A stretch of DNA of 64,000 nucleotides, from contig CAIOSP010000045.1 of the NCBI GenBank assembly GCA_903861005.1, positions 1 to 64,000 on the forward strand, written 5' to 3'. Below, in pieces: positions 53,617 through 62,732 of this stretch. Numbering within the stretch: the first letter of the stretch is position 1; each line of letters opens with the position of its first letter. Both the position numbers and the translations under genes were made by a program. Source of the DNA: an uncultured Pseudomonadota bacterium (GTDB lineage Bacteria > Myxococcota_A > UBA796 > GCA-2862545). Under the pieces are notes generated by a model, which saw nothing but the letters and a program-made list of their open reading frames with translations, did not search any database and had not been told where the DNA came from.

Positions 53617-54698
53617 GAGCGTCCCTCCATCGCGAATGCGCGGAACCTTTGGAACAGGTGCCGGCTGTCATGTGGACCCGGGTTGGACTCCGGGTGGTAC
53701 TGCACGGCCATCACGCGCTTGCCCAGGTGCTGGAACCCGCTGATGGTGCCGTCGTTGAGGTGCGTGTGGGTGACCATGCCGCCCACCGCCGCCAAGCTGG
53801 CCGCCTCGACCGCGAACCCATGGTTCTGGGACGTGATCTCGACCTTGCCGGACAGCTCGTCGCGCACGGGCTGGTTGGCGCCGCGGTGACCGAACTTGAG
53901 CTTGTAGGTCTGAGCGCCGAGCGCCAGCGCCAGGAGCTGGTTGCCCAGGCAGATCCCCAGCGTGGGCATGGTGCCCACCACCTTAGAGAGGTTGGCGATG
54001 GCGCCCGGCAGCGCCGAGGGGTCACCTGGGCCGTTGCTCACGAACACCGCGTCGACGCCGGCCATCCAGGCCTCGGCCGAGTCGGTGATCGGGTGGACGC
54101 GCACGTAGGCGCCGGTGGCGGCCAGCAGGTGCAGGATGTTGTCCTTGCAGCCGCCGTCGATCACCGTCACGCGCCACGTGGGGTTCGCCGGATCCGCGAA
54201 CACGAAGGAGGCCTTGCGGCCCACCTCGCCCGCGAGAGCGCGCCCCTCCATGCCGGGCCAGTCCCGAATGGCGGCCTTGAGCGTGTCCAGGTCAGACCCG
54301 TCGGTGGAGATGACGGCCTTCATCGCGCCGGCGGTGCGCAGGTGCCGGACGAGCGCGCGGGTGTCGATCCCCGCGACGCCCGGCACGCCGTGCTTCACCA
54401 GGTACGACGACAGGTCACCCCGCGCGCGCCAGTTGCTGACCGTAGCCGAAAGGTCCCTGACGACGAACCCGGACGCCCAAACGCGGGCGGACTCGGGGTC
54501 CTCGTCATTGACACCAGTGTTCCCGATATGGGCCGACGTCATCGTGACAATTTGCTCGGCATAGGACGGGTCGGTCAGGATCTCCTGATACCCAGTCATG
54601 GCCGTGTTGAACACGGCCTCGCCGACACGGTGCACACGGGCACCGAAGCCACGACCGACGAATTGCCGACCGTCTTCGAGGAGTAGAACCCCCTCCAT
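53613..54698 (-). CDS. carA: Carbamoyl-phosphate synthase small subunit
   Basis: CarA is the glutamine amidotransferase subunit that supplies ammonia to CarB. The 361-residue product starts at ATG 54698 (GGAGG four bases upstream), giving [19 protein letters not shown], a standard start; the in-frame extension is not used. The amidotransferase domain contains [15 protein letters not shown], the nucleophile elbow [14 protein letters not shown] (Cys) and the His/Glu dyad in [11 protein letters not shown]. Length is close to the 370-380 residue average. A 72-base gap separates it from the membrane protein gene upstream. Confidence 0.97.
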   Translation of the reverse strand: MEGVLLLEDGRQFVGRGFGARVHRVGEAVFNTAMTGYQEILTDPSYAEQIVTMTSAHIGNTGVNDEDPESARVWASGFVVRDLSATVSNWRARGDLSSYLVKHGVPGVAGIDTRALVRHLRTAGAMKAVISTDGSDLDTLKAAIRDWPGMEGRALAGEVGRKASFVFADPANPTWRVTVIDGGCKDNILHLLAATGAYVRVHPITDSAEAWMAGVDAVFVSNGPGDPSALPGAIANLSKVVGTMPTLGICLGNQLLALALGAQTYKLKFGHRGANQPVRDELSGKVEITSQNHGFAVEAASLAAVGGMVTHTHLNDGTISGFQHLGKRVMAVQYHPESNPGPHDSRHLFQRFRAFAMEGRS

Positions 54699-54770
54699 TG
54701 CGCCTCCGGAGCGGGCGCGCGGTCTATGCCGAAAGAGGCGCCGCGTAAAGGCTCCATCCGACGTTCGCAC

Positions 54771-55505
54771 TCACCATGCTGGATCCGTCGCGTAACGACG
54801 CCCACATGCGCGGCACTGGAAAGTGTGGGTCCCCTTCCCGGCCGTGTCCTCGGAGGCCTCCCCCGATTGTGGGGGGAGGTAGAGCGCCCCCTCGGGCCTC
54901 TGCTCGCTGGTGACGGTCTCCAGACAGGCGAGGCGGCCGCAGCAGATGGGCCAGCGGGGCGCCACGCAGATGAACCGGCCCGGCGTCTGGGTCAGGTTCG
55001 CGAGGGTCCCGACGATGTCGAAGGCCTCAGGGGCTGCCACGTCGTGCGGCACCTCGTCGATCGCCGCGAGCCCCCGCTCCTCGGGCGTGACGGGACGGAG
55101 CACCGGCTCAGTGAACGCGCCGGTCGCGTCATGGCCGAACGCGCGGACCAGCGGGTCCACCTCAGCCATCAAGATCACCGGAGCGTCGAGCGCGGGATCG
55201 AACGCGTTGCGCGCGTGCCAGATCGCGTCGCTGACCCACGGCACAGGGCTGTCGCCCGGATCGAAGTCGGCGTGCTCGTCGACCACGTCCTCGAGCAGGT
55301 CACGCCACCACGTGCGTCCGAGGTACACGCACATCACGCCACCCGCGGCGCCGAGCGCGCACGCCGCGCCAACCGACCCCGGGATCACACCGACTGCACC
55401 CACGAGCGCGCCACCGACGCCCGCGAGGATGAGCACGAGACCCGCCGACGTGATGTCGCCACGGATGACGGCCGCGCGTGTCCAACTGCCGAGCTCTCGC
55501 GCCAT
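54771..55505 (-). CDS. Membrane protein with C-terminal zinc-ribbon-like cysteines
   Basis: A 244-residue protein, not recognised. Start [16 protein letters not shown]; two adjacent hydrophobic segments (about residues 20-42 and 45-62, rich in Gly/Ala/Val) form a hairpin. A soluble domain follows, with a Cys-rich end: [15 protein letters not shown] and then [14 protein letters not shown], giving at least two CxxC-like pairs in a zinc-ribbon arrangement. GGAGG lies five bases before ATG 55505; an extension upstream on this frame overlaps the H1-like gene and is not coding. It is the gene immediately upstream of carA on the same strand. Confidence 0.7.
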   Translation of the reverse strand: MARELGSWTRAAVIRGDITSAGLVLILAGVGGALVGAVGVIPGSVGAACALGAAGGVMCVYLGRTWWRDLLEDVVDEHADFDPGDSPVPWVSDAIWHARNAFDPALDAPVILMAEVDPLVRAFGHDATGAFTEPVLRPVTPEERGLAAIDEVPHDVAAPEAFDIVGTLANLTQTPGRFICVAPRWPICCGRLACLETVTSEQRPEGALYLPPQSGEASEDTAGKGTHTFQCRACGRRYATDPAW

Positions 55506-55988
55506 GCGCTCCTCCCAATCCCAGCCGTGTACCAGAGACGAACGCCGCCCACACGCGCGCCGCGCCACGGTCGCGCGCAACACGCTCCCGCGATGTGAAT
55601 GTAGCGCGCCGCGACACGCCGCGGGTTCGGCGCACGGTGATCTCGAAGCGTGTCTGCGCGACGCGCGTCGACGATCGCACGACGCGCCACGCTGAGCGAA
55701 GCGGTCCAGAAAACCTGACCCCCCTCGGCGACAATCGCGCGTCGTATTGGGCACCGCATTCGATCGATCATCGACGGAAAAAATCAACGCGCGCGCCACG
55801 CGTGTGCTCACGCACCACATCCGATCACGATCAACGCGCGTCAACGTACGCCGAGAAAACATCGACGCGCGCTGCGCGCGCTCGCAATCTTCGATCACAC
55901 GTGTTGCCATCGCTTGACGCTGATCGATCTGCGGACGAGTATTCGTGCAGCGTGTCAACTCCGACACGCACTGATGCGGAGGGGCCAC
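55506..55988. other. Non-coding region upstream of the H1-like gene
   Basis: This 483-base stretch has no supported gene and is visibly less GC-rich, with A-tracts such as GGAAAAAATC. The H1-like gene starts at 55989 on the plus strand, the membrane protein ends the region on the minus strand. A weak sigma70-like pair, TTGACG (55915-55920) and GAGTAT (55938-55943), spaced 17 bases, is possible but fits the -10 consensus poorly. Direct repeats at 55784-55872 are listed separately. Confidence 0.5.
55784..55872 (+). repeat. Three direct repeats upstream of the H1-like gene
   Basis: The 11-base motif ATCAACGCGCG occurs at 55784-55794 and 55831-55841, with a variant ATCGACGCGCG at 55862-55872. 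Spacings are 47 and 31 bases. Their position about 120-200 bases before the H1-like start suggests binding sites for a regulator, which is inference. Confidence 0.5.
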
Positions 55989-56657
55989 ATGGCTGACGAA
56001 ACCGGAACTCAACCCACCCCCGAGGTCGCGCCTGCGGCCGCTGCTCCTGCGAAGCCGAAGAAGGCCGCAGTGAAGAAGCCGGCGGCGAAGAAGCCGGCCG
56101 CCAAGAAGGCCGCCGCCAAGAAGCCCGCCGCCAAGAAGCCCGCCGCCAAGAAGGCTGCCAAGAAGCCGGCCGCCAAGAAGGCCGCCGCCAAGAAGCCGGC
56201 CGCCAAGAAGGCCGCCGCCAAGAAGCCGGCCGCCAAGAAGGTCGCGAAGAAGGTCGCGAAGAAGCCGGCCAAGAAGGTCGCCAAGAAGCCCGTGAAGAAG
56301 GTGGCCAAGAAGGCCGTCAAGAAGGCCGCGCCCAAGAAGGCCGTGAAGAAGACCGCCAAGAAGGCCGCGCCCAAGAAGGCCGCCGCCAAGAAGGCCGCGC
56401 CCAAGAAGGCCGTGAAGAAGACCGCCAAGAAGACCGCCAAGAAGGCCGCGCCCAAGAAGGCCGCCGCCAAGAAGGCCGCGCCCAAGAAGGCCGCTGCCAA
56501 GAAGGCCGCGCCCAAGAAGGCCGCCGCCAAGAAGGCCGCGCCCAAGAAGGCCGCCGCCAAGAAGGCCGCGCCCAAGAAGGCCGCGCCCAAGAAGGCCGCG
56601 CCCAAGAAGGCCGCCGCCAAGAAGGCCACGCCGCCCCCAGTGGCGCCGACGACCTGA
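55989..56657 (+). CDS. Histone H1-like Lys/Ala-rich DNA-binding protein
   Basis: A 222-residue basic protein. After [20 protein letters not shown] it consists almost wholly of KKPAAKK, KKAAAKK and KKAAPKK repeats, ending PPPVAPTT. This is the composition of bacterial histone H1-like proteins such as AlgP, HctB and Myxococcus-type Lys-rich proteins, which compact DNA and may regulate genes. No globular domain is present. ATG 55989 follows GGAGGGG with a four-base spacer. A strong terminator follows at 56708-56744. Underlying DNA repeats make its length prone to change. Confidence 0.92.
   Translation: MADETGTQPTPEVAPAAAAPAKPKKAAVKKPAAKKPAAKKAAAKKPAAKKPAAKKAAKKPAAKKAAAKKPAAKKAAAKKPAAKKVAKKVAKKPAKKVAKKPVKKVAKKAVKKAAPKKAVKKTAKKAAPKKAAAKKAAPKKAVKKTAKKTAKKAAPKKAAAKKAAPKKAAAKKAAPKKAAAKKAAPKKAAAKKAAPKKAAPKKAAPKKAAAKKATPPPVAPTT
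56048..56634 (+). repeat. Tandem codon repeats in the H1-like gene
   Basis: The coding DNA is a mosaic of near-identical units such as GCCGCCAAGAAG and CCCAAGAAGGCCGCGCC in variable order, in multiples of three bases. The longest uniform tract, of 30-base units with CGCGCCCAAGAAGGCCGCC, lies from about 56446 to 56620. Repeat number can change without loss of frame. Confidence 0.85.
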
Positions 56658-56707
56658 GTCATCCGTCCCTTCGGGGACGAAGTGGACCCCGCGAGGGGCC
56701 ACACCGC

Positions 56708-56744
56708 AAGGCCCTCGAGCACAGCTCGGGGGCCTTGTTCTTTT
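56708..56744 (+). terminator. Rho-independent terminator of the H1-like gene
   Basis: AAGGCCCTCGAGC (56708-56720) pairs with GCTCGGGGGCCTT (56724-56736) across an ACA loop: 13 pairs with one G-T, followed by GTTCTTTT. It lies 50 bases after the stop codon. This is the best terminator in the window. Confidence 0.9.
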
Positions 56745-56773
56745 AGGGTCCGCGCGCGCTCGTTCGAGGGACG

Positions 56774-57372
56774 ATGCGATTTCGCCACCGCATGCGGGAC
56801 GGCCTCACCGCTCAAGCCTGCATGCCGCTCCGCGCGACCGTCGCTCGCGTCCTCGTCGTGCTGCTCGCGCTGGCGTGCTGGCGTGCTGGCGTGCTGGCGT
56901 GCTGGCGTGCTGGCGTGCTGGCGACGGAAAGACGGACGCAGGCGTCGGCAAGGCCTGCGTCGACGCCACCCAGATCCTCGAGGACGGCGCGCCGACCGGG
57001 TTCGTCCGATGCGCCGACGGCGCGATCGATCGCGTGACGGACGTCTGGACTGCCTGCGCGGACTGATCGGCGGATGAGGCCTGCGTGCCTCTGACGCTGC
57101 TGGAGGACGTCGGGTGGGTCGACCGCGCCTGCGCACCCGCGACCTGTCGGTCGTCGGCGGACTGCGCGAGCGACGAGTGCGGCCTGAACGTGTGGCAGAG
57201 CGGCGAGTGCCCGGTCATCGCCCGCCTGGCGGGCCGCGCCCCCCAAGACGCCCGCCGCTCCGACGCAGCGTGCGGCGGCGTCGAGTGCCTCATACAGTGG
57301 GACGACGCCGGGCCCTGGATGTGCGACATCCTGTTCTGCGACGGCACGGCGGACACCGACCCGGCGCCGTGA
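56774..57372 (+). pseudogene. Decaying or phase-variable lipoprotein gene
   Basis: A lipoprotein-like signal (VARVLVVLLALAC) runs from ATG 56774 or 56822 and reaches the octanucleotide repeat at 56873-56920 in one frame. The following protein, DGKTDAGVGKACVDATQILE onward, is in another frame: 5 or 8 repeat copies would join them. The downstream frame has a TGA at 57064-57066, then continues (SADEACVPLTLLEDVGW to DGTADTDPAP) to a stop at 57370-57372. The final part has spaced Cys residues (CRSSADCASDECG) but places where Cys would be expected are Gly and Arg (LAGRAPQDARRSDAAC). A broken gene is the simplest reading; sequencing error is possible. Confidence 0.65.
56873..56920 (+). repeat. Six perfect copies of an 8-base repeat
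   Basis: GCGTGCTG is repeated six times without change from 56873 to 56920. Because eight is not a multiple of three, each gain or loss changes the reading frame of the overlapping signal-peptide gene. Such octanucleotide tracts at the 5' end of genes are a known basis for phase variation in other bacteria. Confidence 0.9.
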
Positions 57373-57420
57373 CCGTCGCGGGAGGACGGACCGCGCCCGT
57401 CCTCCCGCGGCGCGCGCCCG

Positions 57421-59478
57421 CTACGAGACGTCGAAGCGGTCGAACTCCATCACGAACTGGCCGCGACCGCGCGTGCTGCTGCGCAGGTCCGTGGCGTAGC
57501 CGATCAGAGGCGAGAGCCCGCACTCCGCGGCGATGCTCGTCATGCCGGCCTCGGCCTCGTGGCCCAGGATGGTGGCGCCGCGGGACTGCAGGTCACCGAG
57601 CACACCGCCGGTGTTCTCGTCGGGGACCACGACCTCCATCTTCATGATGGGCTGCATGACCACGCCGCCTGCCTTGCCCATGGCCTCGCGCACGGCCTGC
57701 GCGGCCGCGATGCGCAGCGCCTGCGGATTGGACGACGCACCGAACGTGAGGACACGCTCCACGCGCACGTAGACGTCCTGCAGCGGGCTGCCCTCGACGG
57801 GGCCGCTGGTGGCCGCGTCCTTGGCGCCCAGCTCGACCGCGTTGCGCTGGTCGTTCGTGGGCTCGTAGCCCGCGGGCTCCCACTGGGCGGTGGCGGTGTC
57901 GATGAGCATGCCCGCGCCGCGCTCGCGCGGGCTGACCTCGGCGACGACGTCGGCGCGCAGGTGCAAGACCTGGTTGCCCGCGTCGATCTGCCGGTCCACG
58001 CCGCCGGTGTGGCGGACGGTGTTGCGGATGGTCTCGCGGTGCACGACCTGGGGGCGGCCGACGCGCAGCTTGAGGTTGAACTCACGCTCCATGCGCTCGA
58101 ACGCGATCTGCAGGTGCAGCTCGCCCATGCCCGACAGCAGCCGCTGACCGGTCTCGGCGTCCTCGTGGTAGCGCAGCGTCGGGTCCTCTTCGGCGATCTT
58201 GCCGAGCACCTCGATCATCTTGTCTTCGTCGCCGCCGGAGTCGGGCTCAACGCCCAAGCTGATCACGGGCTGACGCGCGTCGATGCGCTCCAGGATCACC
58301 GGATTCGCAGGGTCGCAGATCGTGTCGCCGGTGGAGGCCCAGCGCAGGCCCGCGATGAGCACGATCTGACCGGCGACGGCGTGCTCGATGCGGCCCTTCT
58401 TGTTGGCGTCCACGTCGAAGATGCGCGCGACGCGCTCCTCGATGTCGCGACCCGGCAGCGAGATGAGATCGCCGGGCGCCATGCTGCCCCGGTAGATGCG
58501 CGCGAACACGTGGCGGCGGCCCTCGAAGAGCTGGACCTTGAAGGCGAGCGCGCAGAGCGGGCCCTCAGAGTCCATTTCGACGTCGACGTGCGTGCCGTCC
58601 GGCAGCGTGCCCACCGACGGCGGACGCTCCAGCGGCGACGGCATGAGCTTGAGCACCGCGTCGAGCATGGGCTGGACGCCCCAGTTGCGCAGCGCGCTGC
58701 CGCCGAACGCGGGGCGGATGGTGCCCGCGATGTGCTGGCGCCGGAGCGCGGCCCACAGCTGGTCCTGCGAGATGGTCTCGCCCGACAGGTACTGGTCGGC
58801 GAGCGCGTCGTCGTGGTCGGCGAGCGCGGAGATCAGCGTGTCGCGGGCATCCGACAGGATGAGCAGCTCGTCCTCGTCCGGGGCGCGGGTGGTGACGACC
58901 TCACCCTTCTCGCCGCTGAACGCGTAGACCAGCTCCTCGATGACGTGGAGTACGGTGAGGTTGGACTGCGGCACCGTGATGGGCACGGCCAGATCGCCGA
59001 ACTTCCGCTTGAGCGACGCGAGCGCGCGGTCGAAGTCCGCGCCGGGGCGGTCCATCTTGTTCACGAACACGAAGCGCGGCACCGCGAACTTGTTCGCCTG
59101 ACGCCACACGGTCTCGGTCTGGGGCTCGACACCGCGCACACCGTCCATGACGATGACCGCACCGTCGAGGACGCGCATGGAGCGCTCGACCTCGATCGTG
59201 AAGTCGACGTGCCCGGGCGTGTCGACGATCTGGATCAGGTGACCCTTCCACGGGCACTGCGTGACCGCAGCGGTGATCGTGATGCCGTGAGCCTGCTCCT
59301 CGGCCATCCAGTCCATGTGGGCCGCGCCCTCATGGACCTCGCCGATGCGGTGCAGCGCGCCCGTGTAGTAGAGCACGCGCTCCGACAGGGTGGTCTTGCC
59401 CGCGTCCACGTGCGCCGCGATGCCGATGTTGCGGACCCTCGTGAGATCCATCGAAGGTCCGGGTTGCGCCTTGGCCAT
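57421..59478 (-). CDS. fusA: Elongation factor G paralogue
   Basis: A 685-residue translational GTPase of the EF-G family. G1 [10 protein letters not shown]3 DTPGH, G4 NKMD and the switch segment [11 protein letters not shown] are intact. Domains II to V follow ([20 protein letters not shown] in domain V). In domain IV the usual GGRGQYG loop is replaced by [20 protein letters not shown], so it is not the standard elongation EF-G. Spirochaetes, Planctomycetes and Deltaproteobacteria have split EF-G pairs (spdEFG1 for translocation, spdEFG2 for recycling); this could be one, but assignment needs a tree. ATG 59478 follows GGGAG with a five-base spacer. No ribosomal protein gene is nearby. Confidence 0.85.
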   Translation of the reverse strand: MAKAQPGPSMDLTRVRNIGIAAHVDAGKTTLSERVLYYTGALHRIGEVHEGAAHMDWMAEEQAHGITITAAVTQCPWKGHLIQIVDTPGHVDFTIEVERSMRVLDGAVIVMDGVRGVEPQTETVWRQANKFAVPRFVFVNKMDRPGADFDRALASLKRKFGDLAVPITVPQSNLTVLHVIEELVYAFSGEKGEVVTTRAPDEDELLILSDARDTLISALADHDDALADQYLSGETISQDQLWAALRRQHIAGTIRPAFGGSALRNWGVQPMLDAVLKLMPSPLERPPSVGTLPDGTHVDVEMDSEGPLCALAFKVQLFEGRRHVFARIYRGSMAPGDLISLPGRDIEERVARIFDVDANKKGRIEHAVAGQIVLIAGLRWASTGDTICDPANPVILERIDARQPVISLGVEPDSGGDEDKMIEVLGKIAEEDPTLRYHEDAETGQRLLSGMGELHLQIAFERMEREFNLKLRVGRPQVVHRETIRNTVRHTGGVDRQIDAGNQVLHLRADVVAEVSPRERGAGMLIDTATAQWEPAGYEPTNDQRNAVELGAKDAATSGPVEGSPLQDVYVRVERVLTFGASSNPQALRIAAAQAVREAMGKAGGVVMQPIMKMEVVVPDENTGGVLGDLQSRGATILGHEAEAGMTSIAAECGLSPLIGYATDLRSSTRGRGQFVMEFDRFDVS

Positions 59479-59539
59479 GCCGTCTCCCAGGGCGGGCGGG
59501 CTAACGGACAACGGCCAGATCGGCCACCGGCAGCGTCCC

Positions 59540-59695
59540 TTACAGGAGCGGGTAGAGGAACGGCGCCAGCGTGGCCGTGTTCCCAAGGGCCAGCAGCGCC
59601 GCTACGGCGAGCAGCACCAGGATGGGGATCGCCCACCACTTCTTCTCCTCGCGGAGGAACTGCAGGTACTGACGCCACCAGGCGGGTCTCGCCAA
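59540..59695 (-). CDS. DUF5989-like small membrane protein
   Basis: A 51-residue single-pass protein: aromatic/basic N-terminus ([20 protein letters not shown]), a hydrophobic helix ([17 protein letters not shown]) and a short C-terminus ending LAPFLYPLL. This matches the pattern of DUF5989 proteins, of unknown function and often found beside membrane-protein operons. The start is TTG at 59695 with GGAGG six bases before it; an in-frame extension to 59776 lacks such a site. It lies between the fusA paralogue and the VWA gene. Confidence 0.75.
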   Translation of the reverse strand: MARPAWWRQYLQFLREEKKWWAIPILVLLAVAALLALGNTATLAPFLYPLL

Positions 59696-59742
59696 CAGAC
59701 ACCTCCCCACCCGCCCTAACCGCTGGCGGGGCGCGGGCACGC

Positions 59743-61983
59743 TCAGCGCATGCCCGCCCGACGGCGCACAATCCACGCCGCGCCCGCGAGCAGGCCGATG
59801 AGGCCGACCAGGCCTGGGCTGCGCCAGAGGGCCACCTCACGGCGGTCCCAGACGGTGCGGCCCGCGCTCTCATCCCGCGCGATGGGACCGTGCTCCCCGG
59901 CCCCGTAGAAGGTGCCGCCGCCGCGCGCCGCGAGCCACTTCAGGAACCCGTCGTCCGGCGCGACCTCGTCGAGCTCCGGGTCGCGGTTGGTGACCGCGAA
60001 CACCGTGGCATCCGCGCCCAGCGTCGTGTCGCCGACCGTGACCTTGGCCTCGACCCGGTGGGCACCGCGGCGCTCGGGCTTGAACGTGAGGATGGCAGAG
60101 CCGTCGGCGCCGGTGTTGCCTTCGAGCTTGATGGTCTGGTCGCCGGACGTGACGGTCACCACCGCGTGCGCGCCCTCGAGCGGGCCGAAGTCGGTGCCAC
60201 GCGCGCCGACCACGATGCGGACATCGTCGCCCAGCGACACGTTCTCACGCGCCGTGTCGACGGTGATGCGCGCCGTAGAAGGGTCGGCGATGAGCCAGCG
60301 CATCGCGTTCTTCCAGAAGCGCAGGTAGGCCTGGTTGCCGCGGCCCTCCGCGGCCTCGAACAGCGACCAGCGCCAAGACGCGTCGACCGTCAGCGCCATG
60401 CTGCGACCGGCGCCCGCCTCGCGCACCGAGAGGATCGGCAGCGGCTTGCCCGACGCCGTCTTGAGCGTGGGGTGCGCGAGCAGCACGTCGGAGCCGGGGC
60501 GGATGTCGAGGCCGGTGTTGGTGCCGTCGAGCGGGAAGGTGCGCGCCCACCACGTCGCGTTCTCCGTCGGGTCGGACACGAGCCGCGTGACCGGGTGGCG
60601 CGCGCCGGCGGTGGTCAGCACCGGCCGAAACGGCACCTCGTCGGCGGGCGTGGCCGTGGCGGAGATGGTGACCGGGAGCACGTCCTCCAGCGGCGTGCCG
60701 CCGTACTTGCCGAGGTCGAAGGAGCGGTCGCCACCGACCATGACCAGGGCGTGCCCGTCCTTCACCACGAAGTCCTTGAGGTTCTGCAGCAGCTGGCTCT
60801 GATTGCCGCCCTCGAAGTACGGCTCGTAGTCAAAGTTCTGGAAGACCACGAGGTCGAACGTCTTGAGGTCCTCGGAGAACAGCTGCTGATACGGGAATTC
60901 GATCAGCGACAGCTCGTCCTGGCTCCAGCCTCGCGCCAGGTCGCGGCGCGTGCGCAGGATGAAGAAGGACACCAGGTCCACGCTCGGGTCGCCCTTGAGG
61001 AAGCGGCGGAGGAACTTCACGTCCCAGCTCGGCGCGCCGGCGACCTGCAGCACGCGGATCTTGTCGCGCACGACACGCACGACGACCGGCATTGAGTTGT
61101 TGGACGGCACCGCGTCGTCCTCGTAGTCGGGCACCTCGATCAGGTAGGCGAACCGGCCCGCCTTGTCGGGCGTGACCTCGAACGTGGCCTCGCCCTTGCC
61201 GTCGCCGTCGAGCACCACGTCCTTGGTGTGGACCACGGCGCCCTCCTTGGAGAGCTGCACGCGCACCATGCGCCCGCCAAAGCCGACGCCGCGCAGGGTC
61301 GCGTGCAGGCGGAAGGGCGCGTGCACGTAGGCGTAGCCGCCCGCGTCGACCGACTGCACGGCCAGGTCCCGCAGGTCCGACGCCGTGCCCACCTGGAACA
61401 CCGTCAGCGGCCCAGGCAGCTGCGGCGGCACCGGGTTCTCCCCGGCGCGCCAGTGCTGACGCAGCAGGCCGCGGTCCAGGCCGTCGCTGATGATCACGAC
61501 GCCCGCGAGCTTCTCACCGGCGAAGCGGTCCGACAGCGCGCGCAGCGCCGCGTCGAAGTCGGTGTCGGGCAGCGCGAAGGAGTCCGGCAGCCCCGCCGAC
61601 AGGTTGGCGCCGAAGTGGAAGACGTCGACGCCCTTGCCTTCGAGCGACGCGGCCAGCGCGGTCGCCTGCTCGCCACGGCTCCCGCCGCCTTCGCGCACGC
61701 CCATCGACGCGGATGCGTCCACCAGCACGGCCACGCGACCGGGCTCCGTGCGCCCCTGCTCCTCCACCCACACAGGCCGCGCCAGCGCGACGACCACGCC
61801 CGCGAGCGCGCCCGCCCACAGCGCGGCCTCCGCCAGGCGCGCCGCCGCGGCGCGGCGACCGGCCAGCGACGCGACCCACGCGACCAGCGCGGTGCCCGCC
61901 GCGACGACGACCACCCAGTCGGGCCCCGTCCACACGAGCGCGCCTGAGGGCCCGAGCGCCCCGCCGATCCACCAGTCGATCAC
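59743..61983 (-). CDS. Membrane protein with VWA and class I amidotransferase-like domains
   Basis: A 746-residue membrane protein of the type found in MoxR-associated operons. Two N-terminal membrane helices (about 18-60), a VWA domain beginning VAVLVDASASMGVRE with the DxSxS metal site, then LAGVVIISDGLDRG. Its central part has a Rossmann-like amidotransferase-type fold (RVLQVAGAPSWDVKFLRRFL and DGHALVMVGGDRSFD) without a catalytic Cys, then Ig-like repeats and a last membrane helix near 725. Start GTG at 61983 overlaps the stop of the DUF4159 gene (GTGA). Related proteins act in envelope stress or maturation; exact function is unknown. Confidence 0.82.
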   Translation of the reverse strand: MIDWWIGGALGPSGALVWTGPDWVVVVAAGTALVAWVASLAGRRAAAARLAEAALWAGALAGVVVALARPVWVEEQGRTEPGRVAVLVDASASMGVREGGGSRGEQATALAASLEGKGVDVFHFGANLSAGLPDSFALPDTDFDAALRALSDRFAGEKLAGVVIISDGLDRGLLRQHWRAGENPVPPQLPGPLTVFQVGTASDLRDLAVQSVDAGGYAYVHAPFRLHATLRGVGFGGRMVRVQLSKEGAVVHTKDVVLDGDGKGEATFEVTPDKAGRFAYLIEVPDYEDDAVPSNNSMPVVVRVVRDKIRVLQVAGAPSWDVKFLRRFLKGDPSVDLVSFFILRTRRDLARGWSQDELSLIEFPYQQLFSEDLKTFDLVVFQNFDYEPYFEGGNQSQLLQNLKDFVVKDGHALVMVGGDRSFDLGKYGGTPLEDVLPVTISATATPADEVPFRPVLTTAGARHPVTRLVSDPTENATWWARTFPLDGTNTGLDIRPGSDVLLAHPTLKTASGKPLPILSVREAGAGRSMALTVDASWRWSLFEAAEGRGNQAYLRFWKNAMRWLIADPSTARITVDTARENVSLGDDVRIVVGARGTDFGPLEGAHAVVTVTSGDQTIKLEGNTGADGSAILTFKPERRGAHRVEAKVTVGDTTLGADATVFAVTNRDPELDEVAPDDGFLKWLAARGGGTFYGAGEHGPIARDESAGRTVWDRREVALWRSPGLVGLIGLLAGAAWIVRRRAGMR

Positions 61984-62732
61984 TTGAGCCGCCGTTCCAG
62001 CATGAGCTGGCGGATGTGGGCCTGATCGTTCTTGTAGTCGGAGGTGAGCGCGTACATCATCAGGTTGATGCCGAGCTTGACCGCCTCGCGGCGCTGAGCC
62101 TCGCCGCCGGGGACGCAGGGGTAGCGGTAGGTGCCGGACTCGTCGCGATCGAGCGCGCCGGAGAGGTCGTTGCGGCTGTAGATCAGCGGGCACTGGTTGC
62201 CCACCGTCACGCCTTCGAGCCACGCCTCATGGTCCACACGGCCCGGCGCGCCTTCCAGCAGAAAGAAGGCTCGGTGCACCGGGTGGTCGCCAGGGAGCGG
62301 CGCGAGTGGGCGTGTCGGGAACAGCCGCTCGACCAGCGCCCGTACGGCGCTGTCCGCGGCCTTGGACTCGCCGCCGGTGGTGTCGTCGATCACCAGGAAG
62401 CCGCCGTACGCGAGGAACTGCGACAGCTGCTCGATCGCCTCGTCGCCGGGGATCGCGAAGCCGCCGTCGACCAGCAGGACGCAGAACGGGTGCGCGAACA
62501 GCGCGACGTCGTCGGGCTTGACCCACACGCTGCGCGGCTCGGCCTCGACCGAGGTGGACTGGACCAGATCGTAGAGCAGGCGCTTCCACGCGTCCGGTCG
62601 GGACAGCGAGCCCGCGCCCAGGTCCAGCTCTGCGATGTCGACGCGGCTGGCTGCCCCGAAGGACAGCCCTCGCGCAGGCCACGCCAACAGCGCGCCCGCG
62701 CCGAGCAGCAGGTTGCGACGCGTGAGCCTCAT
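61980..62732 (-). CDS. DUF4159 family protein
   Basis: A 250-residue protein with an N-terminal Tat-like signal (MRLTRRNLLLGAGALLAWPA, twin Arg at residues 5-6). The body matches DUF4159: ELDLGAGSLSRPDAWKRLL, ALFAHPFCVLLVDGGFAIPG, LVIDDTTGG and GDHPVHRAFFLLEG. DUF4159 proteins are typical companions of MoxR AAA ATPases, DUF58 proteins and VWA membrane proteins. The gene overlaps both neighbours by four bases (ATGA at the upstream, GTGA at the downstream junction), so translation is coupled. Confidence 0.88.
   Translation of the reverse strand: MRLTRRNLLLGAGALLAWPARGLSFGAASRVDIAELDLGAGSLSRPDAWKRLLYDLVQSTSVEAEPRSVWVKPDDVALFAHPFCVLLVDGGFAIPGDEAIEQLSQFLAYGGFLVIDDTTGGESKAADSAVRALVERLFPTRPLAPLPGDHPVHRAFFLLEGAPGRVDHEAWLEGVTVGNQCPLIYSRNDLSGALDRDESGTYRYPCVPGGEAQRREAVKLGINLMMYALTSDYKNDQAHIRQLMLERRLK

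Noticed and set aside
56873-56920. Octanucleotide tract as a CRISPR or mobile-element end
   Set aside because: Perfect 8-base tandem without spacers or flanking inverted repeats; it is a simple repeat.
57064-57066. TGA as a selenocysteine codon
   Set aside because: No SECIS-like element was recognised, neighbouring Cys losses and the nearby frameshift point to decay.
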